Positions 22,441-36,434 of a DNA stretch of 64,000 nucleotides are shown in pieces. The first letter of the stretch is position 1. Every line of letters begins with the position of its first letter. The stretch is from positions 6,289,976-6,353,975 of the forward strand of contig OZ020526.1 in the NCBI GenBank assembly GCA_963971425.1, given 5' to 3'. The translations under genes were made by a program, and so were the position numbers. The notes beneath the pieces are model-generated. The model was not told the DNA's origin and searched no databases. It saw only the letters and a list, made by a program, of their open reading frames with translations. This stretch comes from Bryoerythrophyllum caledonicum. Its lineage: Eukaryota; Streptophyta; Bryopsida; Pottiales; Pottiaceae.

Positions 22441-25400
22441 TTTGAACCATGTCATGTTGATATACCACACCATACATGTAGAATACATTATCATTTTGCA
22501 ACTTCCCAACCATATAGTAGGTGAAATAATGACCAAAATTTGAAATTCCATGTGTCATTGGATTTTGCTAAACAAATATACAAAATTTTGTAACTATTGT
22601 ATATTTCAATTTTTACACCTTGTATGTTAGATAGACAGAATACATCATGTTGCTACGTAATTTGGCTTCTCATACCTGTAATTAAACGTGTGTCAAGAAC
22701 CATAAACATAGACAAATATATTACTCTATAGAGTCCAAAAATGTATTAACTTTAACAAGATTATCACCTTTGAATTGATGATTCTTCAACTAACATCTTG
22801 TAATTGGAGGTTATTTCAATATCTGAATCTTATCATGTTCATATACCACACCATACATATAGAATATTGTGACCACCAGTGGCACCTTCTGGCGTTTTAG
22901 GATTAGGGATTAAGATACATTGAAACATGTATCTGAAATATGAGTTTGTTGTGGACAAATTACAATGCATAAAATAGTCATACTTTGACATATGAGCGGC
23001 AAAATCAAATTAAAAAAGAGTAACATCTCATTGAAAAAATAATTTAGAGATAATATTTGAATGTTTACATGCATCGGGTGCATCAATTTTGTCAATAAAT
23101 GTTCTTGCGACATTGATGTGAAGTGCACACTAGATTCATGAATTAGTGAGACAACCAGAATCCTTTTTAGGCATGTGTTTTTCCATTGAGAACAAGAGGT
23201 ACTAACTAATGAAAAACAAGATATTCATGTGATAATTTTTTCAATGCAAAGAACTTCAAATGTTGCAATATTGTTTTATTGATGAAAAATCATCAATATC
23301 CAAAAAAAATCAAAGATTGGTGCAAACTGTATTATTAAAAAGGACTAATAGTTGATATTTTACAATAATTTTTTTTCTAATGTAACCCTTCAAGACCAAA
23401 AGTTCCAAAACGGGTTATTTTTAATAAAAATTTAGATAGGTTCCTTGGTGTCAATTTTCAACAATTCTCTTTGAAACTTTTGATGTAACTAGGCACTTCT
23501 AAAAGCTAAGTGGAAGTACAATTTTTCTGAATCCAACATTCAATGGAAAATTTATGCTATGTGAAGCAGTTACTATGGCCCATAGCCAACAATTCCAAAA
23601 GTTTGTCAAGTTATTCATAAAACATGTGATTTTAAATACAGCCAATCAACATAATTTCCGATGAGATTTCACAAAAATAAACTTCCAAGATTGCAAAAAC
23701 TTCACACCATGAGGAGTCTAAGTTTTTGAGTAAATGCACTGAAATTTTCATTCTTCTACATCCCTAAATACAAAATTATGAAATTCTTTTTTTCTTTTTT
23801 TCTACCTTACAGAAACATAATGATCTTTATGTTCATCGTGTGAATTAAGATTTTACATGAAACAAAGATCACAAAAAATAAGTTGTATTTTGTGTGCTTT
23901 TAGACCCTTACTATTGCAATATTGTTTTGGATATGCCAAACACTTTGATCATATTTAAATATTTTTGGACAAGTGTTTTATATCATATAGATTGTGATGG
24001 TATATAGTTGCAACTTTGTGTAGTGTAAATTTTTTAATTTAATCAAAAAACTTAGAGTGTTAACCTCATAAAATCAAAGTGCAATGAAACCATTGAACAT
24101 GTTATATGTGGTATGATCATCCAATCCGTGCCGTTAAAATTTACATACATAGATATGGTACGTTCATCTAGTACTACATAACAAGATCCTACACCTGGAT
24201 GTGGAGTGTGATCATTATATGCGAGTTTGTTGTGTTTGCACTATGACTATAAGTTTGGAGTTCGTTTTTCATAAACAGAGCTCTGGTCCTTCAAAGATAT
24301 TTTCAAAATACATCTTAACATGTTTTTAGAAATTTATTAATTAGATGTAAATTTAGATATAATTGAATTCTTTCTTTGAATTCCATTACAATTCTAATGC
24401 ATATATTTATATGTATGAGTTTACATTTTGGATTTATGAATGCATCATAAAAGCTGAAATATAATCACTTAGAATAAAAGCGGTAGGGTCGCTACGTGAA
24501 GCCATGTGTACAATTTTGGGTTGGTCGGAAAAGCCACATGGAGGGACTACAAAGACATAACTGAAAAGTGAAGGATACGTGGTGGCGTTTCTTAGAAAGA
24601 GGATAAAGCCTTAACTAGGGATTGCCAATGCCCCGTTTGGAACAATGGGGTCCGCTAGTATTCTATAAAATCAAAACATACAAAATCAACAAAAATCTTA
24701 AACTAAGTTGAATGTAATAATAAATAGAAAATAATATTCACTCTCATAAGTATATGATGACATGCAAAAAAATTGACTTTTATTGATGTGGAGTTCTATT
24801 CAACATACAATTCCTCATGAAGAGGTTCCTCTAAGAATTAGTATGAATGCTACAACATACAGTTTGAAGTAGTTAAGTAAGCTATTCAAGCACATAGTGT
24901 GTGAAGATACCTGGGTCATATCCTGCAATATCCGTTCGTCATATGCCTGCATGATACCCATGATATACTTATGTAATACTTGTCGATATCAACTCAAAAG
25001 GTGGCTAAATACTTATTATATTGGTTAGCATTCTGGCTGAATTCCATTATTTTTTTCAAATTTCAACAGTGTATAATTTACACCCCAATTTTTCTTGTAG
25101 CATTGTTGCTAAAATTAGCTAGTTTATTGCTTGATCCTAACAGACAAATTCAAATACTAGTACGACAACTGGTCCTAAACCCTAACAATCTTCTGATGCA
25201 GGGAAGATACTCACCACTTACTAAAATTTAATATTGCCATTCAATACCTGCTACCACAAAAGAAAACCTCAATAGTATGCTACATTCCTAAGGCAACACA
25301 AAGGATCTCCTTATTGACCCTAGTTGAGCGTTGCTCCAAACCTTAGCCTCGGGTGGGTCCATTTTTCTCGCCCTGCCCGTTTTAGGATCCCAGAGGATTT

Positions 25401-26088
25401 TTTGAAATTTTTTTGGCCCAAATTGGAGCCTGCGACTGCAAATTATCCTACAAGCTCTGTTTATAGATCAAATTGGGCCCACTCCAACACAAAAATAGAG
25501 GCAGGTTTTGTACCACCCATCCCAAGCTCTGCCGAGCTTTTGGCTCGACTCAACGCTCGACCGGGGTCAATAGGCAAATCCCAATATAAAAGGTTCAAAT
25601 GCAACAAAAGAATTGTCCTTTTTTTCATAGAAAAACTTCCTTTAGTTCCCAAAACAAACAAGTGAGTGTTGGTTTTAGCTTAGCACGTGCCGCTCTGAAC
25701 ACAATACCCTACATGTACGGTGTCATTGTTTGAACATGATAAGGTTTAGATGACCACCAAATGAAAGATGTTAGTTGAAGAATCTTCAATCTAAAGGCAT
25801 ATGTCTTGCTATTCTTCACAGTAAAATACGTGATAGTATGTACATCATATCAAGAAACAATACCGTGACGAAAGCACAAGGGCCTGAAATAGGTGAAAAC
25901 CAGTATGTTCCCGGTTGTCAACGCCCTCAACTAAAATCTACATTCGTATCGCCCGGGCCTATTTGCAGCCTTTACAATCGACGCCCAATTATCCACCATA
26001 ATGTCTCCACAAGTAGGCCTCCCATTTCCTCACCCCCGAAAGCCCGCCACGCAAAAAGCCTGTTCACGAGCACCTCACGGGTAAGGGC
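22441..26088. other. Long AT-rich gene-free stretch
   Basis: No coding region, RNA gene or complete transposon could be supported across 3.6 kb. A short duplicated block (CATATACCACACCATACAT and similar) occurs near 22460 and 22840. Open frames near 25324-25665 have no recognisable content. Confidence 0.5.
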
Positions 26089-26179
26089 GTGAAGCCCCGG
26101 CGGTCGGGCCTCACCGGTTATGAGGAGCCCTCCTCATCGGGCCCTCATAACCGGTGAGACCCACCCACCGGGGCCTCAC
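26089..26179. repeat. 91-bp near-perfect foldback upstream of RPL17
   Basis: CTCACCGGTTATGAGG at about 26110 is answered by CCTCATAACCGGTGAG at about 26143, a perfect 16-bp inverted repeat. The arms extend outwards imperfectly (GTGAAGCCCCGG versus CCGGGGCCTCAC). It lies about 230 bp upstream of the RPL17 start codon. It may be a miniature foldback element or a cruciform-forming promoter sequence. Confidence 0.8.
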
Positions 26180-26405
26180 CCTGTGCATTTAGATTGATGC
26201 CCTCGACAAAAGTCTACATATGTCCTTGAATCTGATGCCCTGCTACATACGCGGGGCAACCCGGGTATGAAAACCCTAATTCCGGGCGTGGAAGGCGAGC
26301 AGAGTGAGAGATGGTGGCTATGAAGGGGACGAGTTGCGCCAGGGCTACTTCTTTTCCGCGCACTCCGTCTTCCGAAAGTCGGGCGCTGCTCCTCCACCTC
26401 CAGCC

Positions 26406-28031
<1,626 letters not shown>

Positions 28032-28255
28032 GTTTACTGTTGCATACTAGCAGTTCCTGCACATGCTTTGTTGCTGGTTGAAAATTTTCATGCGCTTGTA
28101 GTAAAGTATTTTGCCCCCTAAACTCCACTCCGAGATGGTTGTATCTCACGTTCATGTTGTTGTCCAATTGTGCCTTAGTCTTTTCACGTTATCTTATCTG
28201 CCGGACATAAAATATGAAAGTACAAAATGCCGTTGGTTTAGTGCTGACAGTGAAG

Positions 28256-28346
28256 GTGCAGTGGTGGACAGTGATGAATTAAACTTACCTACATTGCCTG
28301 AACTCAGTGTTGAGATATTCTATAGTTCCTGAGACCACCACTGCAC
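28256..28346 (+). ncRNA. Box C/D snoRNA-like, copy 1
   Basis: A perfect 12-bp terminal stem (GTGCAGTGGTGG with CCACCACTGCAC) encloses a C box GTGATGA (28271), a D' box CTGA (28298), a C'-like GTGTTGA and a D box CTGA (28329). Guide sequence before D' is AACTTACCTACATTGC. The targets were not identified. The order and the conserved copies downstream support a real snoRNA family. Confidence 0.68.
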
Positions 28347-28785
28347 TGGAAGGACTGTTCGACTGGAAATCGTTTTTAGGTTTAGAGTACCTTGCGTGCT
28401 AGTTCGTGTTGGTGTTTAGAGACTCGGGCAAGGATGATCAAATCTTACCTATTTCATGATGGGGTTTTCCTCTACATGATTACACAATTTTGACTGAGCC
28501 TTACTCCTATTGTTTAGAACATTGCTAACTGTTTTTTGTTTAAGGGGCTTGTGTGTCCTTGGAGATCGGAGGTACTAGGACGGTTAGATTAACGCCAACC
28601 AGTTTCGCTCTTCTACTCTTATGCTTCTTGCTGTTTTATGTGTAATGCAGCTGACCCTGGCACGTTTCTGAAATTCTTTTTCATTGGATGACCGCTTGAT
28701 TTCTCATGGCAGGAGGATGTCCGTGTTACCGATCAGTACTGTCCTTGATTGAATAGATTACACGGCAGTGTAAGTCTTCATGAAG

Positions 28786-28876
28786 GTGCAGTGGTTGCCA
28801 ACAAGGAAGTTAACTTACCTACATCGCCTGTTCCCAGTGTTGAGATATTCTATAATTCCTGAGACCGCCACTGCAC
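28786..28876 (+). ncRNA. Box C/D snoRNA-like, copy 2 (C box degenerate)
   Basis: This is a tandem copy of the unit at 28256. The terminal stem (GTGCAGTGG with CCACTGCAC) and D box (CTGA before GACC) remain, but the C box position reads AGGAAG instead of TGATGA and D' is altered. It may be a non-functional duplicate. Confidence 0.5.
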
Positions 28877-29300
28877 TGGAAGGACTGCTCGGAGAATTCT
28901 TTGACAGGAAATTGTTTTTAGATTAGAGTACCTTGTGTGCTAGTTTGTGTTGGTGTTTGGAGACTCCGGCAAGGACGATTAAATCTTACCTATTTCATGA
29001 TGGGGTTCTCCTCTACATGATTATACAATTTTGACTGAGCCTTACTTCTATTGTTAGAACATTGCTTACTGTTTTTTGTTTGAGGAGCTTGTGTCGCCTT
29101 GGAGATCGGAGGTACTAGGATGTCAACCAGTTCTGCTCTCCTTCTCTTATGCTTCCTGCTGAGTTATGTCTGATGTAGCTGAGCTCGGGATGTTTATGGC
29201 ACGTTTCTGGAACTCTTAATCTTTGGATGACCGCTTGATTTCTCGTGGCAGGAGATGTGCGTGTTACCGATTAGTACTATCCTTTGAAGTCTTCACGAAG

Positions 29301-29383
29301 GTGCAGTGGTTGGCAATGATGAAGTTAACTTACCTACATTGTCTGATCCTAGTGATGAGGTTTTTCATTGTTCCTGAGACCAA
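29301..29383 (+). ncRNA. Box C/D snoRNA-like, copy 3
   Basis: The third copy has C box ATGATGA, D' CTGA, C' GTGATGA and D CTGA, all clearer than in copy 1. The stem AGTGGTTGG pairs with CCAACCACT. Compared with copy 1 the stem has changed on both sides, keeping pairing. The guide before D' (TTAACTTACCTACATTG) is almost unchanged, while the guide before D has diverged (TTTTTCATTGTTC). Confidence 0.68.
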
Positions 29384-29399
29384 CCACTGTATTGAATGG

Positions 29400-30812
29400 A
29401 CTGTCGGAAGCGTCTGTGACTAAGTAGAGCAGTTTGTTTCTGCTCTTTGGCTATGTTGTGAGCGCTTTAATTGTCCCGGGGACCTATCCTGCGGTGATCA
29501 AAGGGTTACCTATTTCATGGTTACCTATATGATGGGGTTTACTGGCAGTGTTTAGAGTGTACTAGCATACATGCTTTTCTGGTAGAACGAGGAGCTCGTA
29601 GGTTGTAACGTTCGAGAGTGGACTCGCTGCGTTCCGAAGTCTCCAAATTTTTAATTCGATTTGATCTTGCTTTTTTCTCTTTTTTCTTGGCTGATAAGAG
29701 CCAGTGTGGTTGAAATATGAATACGAACAAATGCTTAGAATGACATCTTGATCTATGGTGAAATACCCTAGCACGTCGAATACACTTCCAGGCAGGCTCT
29801 ATGACATAATTCATAGACATATGCTTTAATGCTCTAATAAATGCAGCCGTGTCATCTTCTTTTCCATGCGCAAAGTTCTTCACCAGTGGACTCTTCACCG
29901 TAGTGTAAACTCTCCACCGGAAAACTTGGAAGGTAGATTGTGGTACGAGCATAACAAATAGATTATGCAGAACATCACACACGGCCCACACATTTCATTG
30001 TGGATACATTTCTATGTGACTCATCTTCACGGAAATCACTGTCTGCATCGAGAGGATATTTTGGAAGCTGTCACGAGGACCGTGCTCAACTGGAAACCCT
30101 GACAGCAACAATCAATCGTGGGTAAAGTCCTACGCCTTAGAGGGTTAATGAGATGATCTTCTGCCTAAGGCATGAAAAACATTTGCAGAATCATTGTAGC
30201 ATCTTCACTCATAGCTTCACACGCAGACAACTATAATATTTTTCGACTAAACACGCGAATACCGGAAGTGAAACTCGACGGGCATTCGGAAAGTGCAGCA
30301 ACAAGGCCAATTTCACCCTAATTTTCTCCCAGCACAAATTTCCTCGCGATACTCTTCTGATGCCCGGATAATACACAGCGGACATGTCACCAATAGAGCA
30401 CACTCACAGCCTCAGAATCTGTGGTTAAAGTTCCACAATGCAACTGAGCTCAACCGCTGTGACACAGTTTCTAAACTCACACAAACTGCCATCTAATCAC
30501 CAATCATGTGAACGACGGAGGTCTAGTTCTAGTTCTAGCTGCCATTTAATCTAGTTCTTCAGAGTTCCTGAGAAATGAAGTTGATTCAGTTCCAGAATCC
30601 ATTGCAGTACTTGAAATTTGCTTTGGACTGAGCTGATGGGTAATTTGGTTTTTGTGACGAAGCATAATCTGTAAGCTGTTGGCTGTGGTTTTTGGACTGG
30701 GCTTCGAGCTCGGTTGTCGCATGTGTGCGTAGTCATGTTGGCTTCAGCTGAGGAGCTAGGCAGCTGAGGAGGGAAGGAGAAGGATCGAGCAGCTTGTGAT
30801 TTGGTGCCAGCG
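29400..30812. other. Intergenic region upstream of aldehyde oxidase
   Basis: Open frames on both strands are short and without recognisable motifs. The last 100-200 bases before 30813 should be promoter and 5' UTR. Confidence 0.45.
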
Positions 30813-33800
30813 ATGGCGGAGGTTGCAGCGAGGCCGCTGGTGTTTGCCTTGAATGGCGCGCGCGTGGAGCTTCCGGAAGTGGATCCCGCGCTCACGCTGC
30901 TCACGTTTCTGCGGACCAAGACTGTGTTCCGCGGGACCAAGCGCGGCTGTGGCGAAGGTAAAGCTGTCTTGCATGAATTTAAAAGTACTACAGCACTCAG
31001 CTAGTTTGGCATCGATCATGTCACCGTGGATGTCTACTAGCATTCTCGTGGGTTGATGTTGAGGTTTTTGGACTGAGTACTTTGTTGCAGGTGGATGTGG
31101 GGCATGTGTGGTGTTCGTGAGCCGGTACGACAGCCGCCGCAGGAAGATGGAAGAGATGACGGTAAATTCGTGCCTGGCGCTGCTGTGCTCCCTGGACGGG
31201 TGCGCCATCACCACCACCGAGGGGCTAGGAAACCAGCAATTAGGGCACCACGCCATACACAAGCGGATGTCGGGGTTCCATGCTTCCCAGTGCGGGTTCT
31301 GCACGCCTGGAATGACAATGGCATTGTATGGCGCTCTCAGGAACAGTGTGATTCAAGATGGAAGCAAGCTTCAGTTACGTGCCGCGGAGGCTGAGCTTAC
31401 CATTGCTGGGAACTTGTGTCGGTGCACTGGATACCGACCCCTTCTTGACGCCTGCAAGTCCTTCAGCGAGGAAGTGGATGTGGACACCTTAGAGTTGCGA
31501 GAATTCCATGAGGAGAATGGGTTGCCACCTTACGATCCGACTCGTGATCCAGTCTTTCCGCAGTTTCTCATTGAGGAATACAAGTCAAAGGAGTCTCTTC
31601 AACGTGAAAATGGTGGTATGTCCTTATCCCTCTCCATGAGGTTTTCCGGTGGCAGTGAGTTTCTCGTTTTCTGAGTGGCATCTGCGTTTTTGCGGCAGTG
31701 AAAGTGCAGCCCCGGTTTAGATTTGCGGACAGCGAGAGTGCGAAGGACGGGGAGAAGGTGTGGATTGATCCAGATGGTTTGCTAGACGTATTTGCGGCCA
31801 TGGAGACGTATCAGGGAGTGGCAGAGGTGAAGCTTGTGGTCGGCAACACCGCGGCTGGATATTACAAAGACATAAAGCCTCATGTCTATATCGATGTTAG
31901 TAAGGCAAGTGACACATGATCTCTTTGATTTTTACGAGTATTGGCTCAATCCAGGAGCTCTATGGCTAACAGTGGTTGTTTCGTGTCTAGGTTGATGAAT
32001 TGGTCACGTTGCGCGAGACGGCGGATGGCGTGGAAGTTGGTGCATCGGTGACTATCTCCAACTTTATAGGTTTTTTGGAAACATTGGAATCGACCACGGT
32101 TCCTCACGTATTAGCTGCCCATCTCAAGAAGATTGCATGCAACCATGTGCGGAACTGGGGCAGCGTGGGAGGCAATTTGATGATGGCTCGGCTTTACAAT
32201 TTCGAGTCTGACGTCGCCACCATTTTGCTCGGAGTCGGTGCCCAGGTGAAGCTGGTTTCAGCAGGTAGTATTACCGAGATGATCAGGCTCGAAGACTTTC
32301 TCGGCGCAGGTGCTCTGGAGAATGGCAAACTGCTGCAGTCCATATGGATACCCATCGACAAACAGCCCAGGGTGCTGTTCAAGACATTTCGAGCAGCGCC
32401 TCGGCCTCTGGGATTTGCATTAGCCTTGGTGAACGCGGCATTCTTTGCACGGGTGTCTGAGAGTAGAACTGGGGTGGTAACGCTAGAGGGAGTTAGATTA
32501 GCACTAGGAGCGTTCGGGACGGAGCATGCCATCCGAGCTCGACGTGTTGAGCAGCATTTGCAGGGGAAGCCCTTGACGTGGGACGTGGTGTTGGAAGCCA
32601 TTCGCCTGCTTCAATCCGACGTAGTACCGAAAACTGGAACAAGCAAACCAGAGTACCGCGTGAGCGTTGCTGGGAGTTTCCTGTTTCAGTTCCTTGCTCC
32701 CCTTCTGGAGAAGGAGTCCGATTGTAATAGCACGTTAAATGGGTTACTAAGCTCTGGAAAGCAAAGGATCACGATGTCAGACGAGTACTACCCCGTGGGA
32801 CAACCGACAGTCAAGATAGCCTCTGAGCTTCAAGCTTCAGGTACTGTGTGAATCTGCCTTTGAACTACGAGTTTTTGCTTCGGGTGCTAATCTTTTCCGT
32901 GCACAGGCGAGGCTGTGTACGTGGACGATATCCCCGCACCTGAGAACTGCCTTCACGCCGCGTTTGTGTACAGCCAGAAAGCTTTGGCCCGAGTGAGAGG
33001 CGTTGACGTGCAGGAAGCGTTGCAGACGCCGGGGACAGTGGCATACATCTCTGCTGCGGACATTCCATCACAAGGAAAGAATGTTGGTATGAATATGGCT
33101 TTCATCGAATCAGGTTTGTTCGCAACGGACCTTGTGGAGTGCATCGGCCACTTGATGGGGGTGATGGTAAGCTTTCTAATGATTCTACTGCCCCTGTTTT
33201 CCGAAGTTGGTGGCTGATCATTATTTGTTCCTCCAACAGGTTGCAGACTCGTATGATCATGCGAAGGAGGCGGCTGCCAAAGTGAAGGTGGATTATGACT
33301 TGGAATCGGTGGGGCCTCCTGTCTTATCCGCCAAGGACGCTGTGGAACGCAATTCGATGTTTCCCGTTCACTTTGCCGTCGCGGGAGAGACAAAGCCAAT
33401 TGGCGACCTCGTGGAGGGGTTTGCAGAGGGTGAAATGAAAGTTGAAGATGTTCAAGTACGTTATCTTACCTACTTTGAGTCGATATTTCACTGTCCAATT
33501 CTGTTTCTTAAAATCCTTTGGTGGGATGATCAGGTGAGCACTGAGTCGCAGAAGCATTTCTACATGGAGACGCAAACGACGCTGGCCATACCCGACGAGG
33601 ACAATTGCATGGTGGTGTACTGCTCGACACAGACACCTGATAACGTGCAAAGAAGTGTCGCGGCGGCACTTGGCATTCCCCAACACAACGTCCGTGTCAT
33701 AACCAGGCGTGTAGGGGGTGGCTTCGGCGGCAAGGTCTTCCGTACTTGTGCAGTAAGTCTAGCATTTTTTTCATGACCATTGTACAGTTGGAATATTAAT

Positions 33801-36106
33801 TCTGATATATTTGCTGATGAGTTGCTGTTGGAAGATTGCCGTTGCATGTGCACTGGCGGCTTACAAGTTGCGGAGACCGGTGCGGACATCCTTGGACCGA
33901 AACACGGACATGTGCGTGATTGGGGGTAGGAGTCCATCCACATCGACCTTCAGCGTGGCCTTCACCAGAGAAGGCCGAATCACTGCACTGAAAGCTCAAG
34001 TGCTGATAGAGGCAGGCTATGATCCGGATTTCTCTGTGTTCCTCCCAGGTCAGTAGCTGATTAACCACCTAAGCCAGATTCATGGGCAGGGACTACCAAT
34101 GCTAAGTTCTCTAGTCATGTTTCCAGGTGACTTGACGCACGCCTTGAAGAAGTACAACTATGGTGCTCTCGAACTAGACTTCCGAATCTGCAAGACGAAC
34201 ACGGTCCCGAAGACAGCAGTGCGCGGACCTGGTCAGGTGCAAGGCTCCTTTTTGGCGGAAACAATCATTGAGCGCGTGGCTGCACGGCTGAACCTGGACC
34301 CGGAGATCGTTCGTGAGAGAAACTTCCACGACATGGACAGCTTGAGGACCTATTATGGAGCGAAGGCTGCAGGGGAGCCTGAGAGCTACACATTGCCCTC
34401 CATGTGGGCACGGCTGAAAGGTTCCATGAACTGGGCGGACCGTGAGCGAGAGGTGCAGCTGTTCAATGAGACGAGTACTTGGGTGAAACGGGGACTGGCA
34501 ATGATCCCCATCATCTACACCAACCTGGCCAGCAGCAAATCGGCCATGGTGTCCATATTCGCGGATGGCTCCATTGTGCTGGAAACTCCCGGCGTCGAAG
34601 TCGGCCAAGGACTGCACACAAAAGTTCGCCAAGCTGCAGCTTTTGCACTCAGCATGCTATTCCCGCAGGTATAGATCTGTTCATCATCCGCTTTCGTCAC
34701 CACATTTGACTTTGAACAACCTAGTCTTTGCAACCACCTTTTTGAATCAGCTGGTGAGTGACGTTTCAGGGACGAGGAGTCGACTTATCGAGAATCAGGA
34801 TCGTCCAGATGGATTCCATCAGCGTGGCGAACAGCGGAATGACGTCGAATAGCACGACCTCCGAAGGTTGCTGCGCAGCTGTTCAAGCTGCCTGCGCGAT
34901 TTTGGTGGACAGGCTCACTCCTGTGTACCAATCGCTGCAGGCCGGAGCGCCGGACGGTGACGTCAAATGGGACACTCTCGTTTCCAAGGTAGTACTAGTC
35001 CATCGGCCCAGTGCTACCGTGAGTCAGTGAAAATTTTGTGTCCATCTTTGCTGAGAATAATCCAACGTGCGATGTTTCAGGCAATGTACACGACTGATTT
35101 GAAGGTGCATCACAAGTACACGCCAAAGCAGTCGGCTTACCTCAATTACGGAGCCGCTGCGAGTGAAGTAAGCGTTTCACTTGATTTTGCATGTGTGTAG
35201 GCTTTCATTTCATATCACAAGGGGAATATCTTTGCAGTATTTTCCGGCGTACTCTCTGATGGTTGTTTCTGTATGATTTCTCAGGTCGAAATCAACCTTC
35301 TCACTGGCGAGACACAAATTTTGGCAACGGATCTTGTCTTTGACTGCGGGAAAAGCTTGAACCCTGCAGTTGACATTGGCCAGGTCGGTGTCAGGGTGCC
35401 AACCTGCTCCATTCTTCCTCCACTCTTTAGGTGCACATGAATCATTCAACAAATAATCTGCCGGTTTTCCAGGTTGAAGGCGCCTTCGTGCAAGGGGTTG
35501 GGTTTTTCACGACGGAAGGGGTTGAGGTTGACAAGGATGGAAGGGAGCTGGCAGATGGCACTTGGACCTACAAAATTCCCACGGTTGACACAATCAGCAA
35601 GCGGTTCCATGTTGAGCTTTTCAACAGCCCCGCTTTGCAGGATCGTGTCCTATCCTCCAAAGGTGAGACATCATTTTGGGCTAATGCTGTGATGATCTCG
35701 CTAGTTAGTATAGATCCCACTAGTAGTACGTAAATTAACTTGAACCTGCTCCAAGCTCAACAGAGTGAGGTCATCTATCTTGGATCGACATATAATGAGT
35801 CTAACACGAACCTATCATGATGGTATATTGCGTGCAGCGTCAGGAGAAGCGCCATTGTTGCTCGCGGGTTCAGTTCATTCTGCTATACGTAGGGCAGTTA
35901 TTTCTGCACGCAAGGATAGGACAAAGTGGAGTGCAGATTCAAAGCTTGCTGAACAAGCGGATCTCGAGAATTTCCGCCTGGACGCTCCAGCGTCAATGGC
36001 AAGAATCAAGGAGCTTTGTGGATTTGATAACGTGGAATCATATGTGGCGTCAATGGCGGTCTCCAACCAAGTCGTCAAGTCGGTCACTCGATCCATTTCA
36101 GTGTAA
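30813..36106 (+). CDS. AO: Aldehyde oxidase (molybdo-flavoenzyme)
   Basis: Fourteen exons join in frame to 1346 residues: 30813-30957, 31091-31615, 31699-31904, 31991-32840, 32907-33166, 33240-33455, 33534-33752, 33835-34048, 34127-34668, 34770-34988, 35081-35167, 35285-35383, 35473-35662 and 35838-36106. The enzyme oxidises aldehydes to acids in the cytosol, giving electrons to O2; some plant members make abscisic acid. Domain order is complete: N-terminal 2Fe-2S (GCGEGGCGAC), second 2Fe-2S (QCGFCTPGM, CRCTGYRPLL), FAD (NWGSVGGNL), then Moco regions (VGGGFGGK, AVRGPGQ). KASGEAPLLL carries the expected catalytic Glu at about residue 1261. Plant AO rather than xanthine dehydrogenase is favoured by VRTSLDRNTDM, CGKSLNPAVDIGQVEGAFVQ and the C-terminal pattern. 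Intron 3 appears to use a GC donor (AAG|GCAAGT). No breaks were seen. Confidence 0.93.
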
Positions 36107-36137
36107 ACGAGACGAAACTTTCAATGTAAAGATGTCG

Positions 36138-36227
36138 TGGTCCCAACTCCCATACCTATTGGTGAGCGAAGGGGGAGTGGGATGAGCGTGTAAGGGTATT
36201 AGAAGGGGGAGGTGAGGAAGTCACAGC
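36138..36227 (+). promoter_or_regulatory. Probable U2 snRNA promoter
   Basis: Aligned with the flank of the inverted U2 gene (37611-37700), this flank shares CCCATA, ATTGGTGAG, GGAGTGGG and GGGTATTAGAA (GGGTATAAGAA in the other copy). The last lies about 30 bp before the RNA start, like a plant snRNA TATA box. GTCCCAACTCC at 36140 weakly resembles the plant snRNA upstream element RTCCCACATCG. Confidence 0.5.
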
Positions 36228-36434
36228 ATACCTTTCTCGGCCTTTTGGCTAAGATCAAGTGTAGTATCTGTTCTTATCAGTTTAATATCTGATTAATATC
36301 TGATACGAGGCTCATCGAGCCTCATGATATTAATCTAATTTTTCCGCGGGTGCGGGTCCATCAGGCAGCTTGCTGCTCGGACTCGCCCGCGTCGCCATGG
36401 AAAAGCACTACCTCCTTGGCCGGCGCAGCCCCAT
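36228..36434 (+). ncRNA. U2: U2 snRNA gene with 11-bp internal duplication
   Basis: It begins ATACCTTTCTCGGCCTTTTG and keeps the branch-site pairing GTAGTA. A Sm-like site CTAATTTTTCC and 3' GC-rich stem-loops follow. About 20 bp downstream CCCAATTCCTAGCTCAA fits the plant snRNA 3' box pattern. U2 pairs with intron branch points in the spliceosome. Compared with the copy at 37416-37610, it carries an extra TTAATATCTGA beside stem IIa, so it may be a variant or pseudogene. The 3' end is estimated from length. Confidence 0.85.

Noticed and set aside
25324-25665. 113-codon frame
   Set aside because: No domain recognised and no splice context; treated as chance.
29539-29991. 150-codon minus-strand frame
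   Set aside because: No domain, no supporting exon structure and ordinary intergenic composition.
30813-36106. Xanthine dehydrogenase as the identity
   Set aside because: The cofactor domains are shared, but the SLDRNTDM and SLNPAVDIGQVEGAFVQGVG patterns fit plant aldehyde oxidases better.
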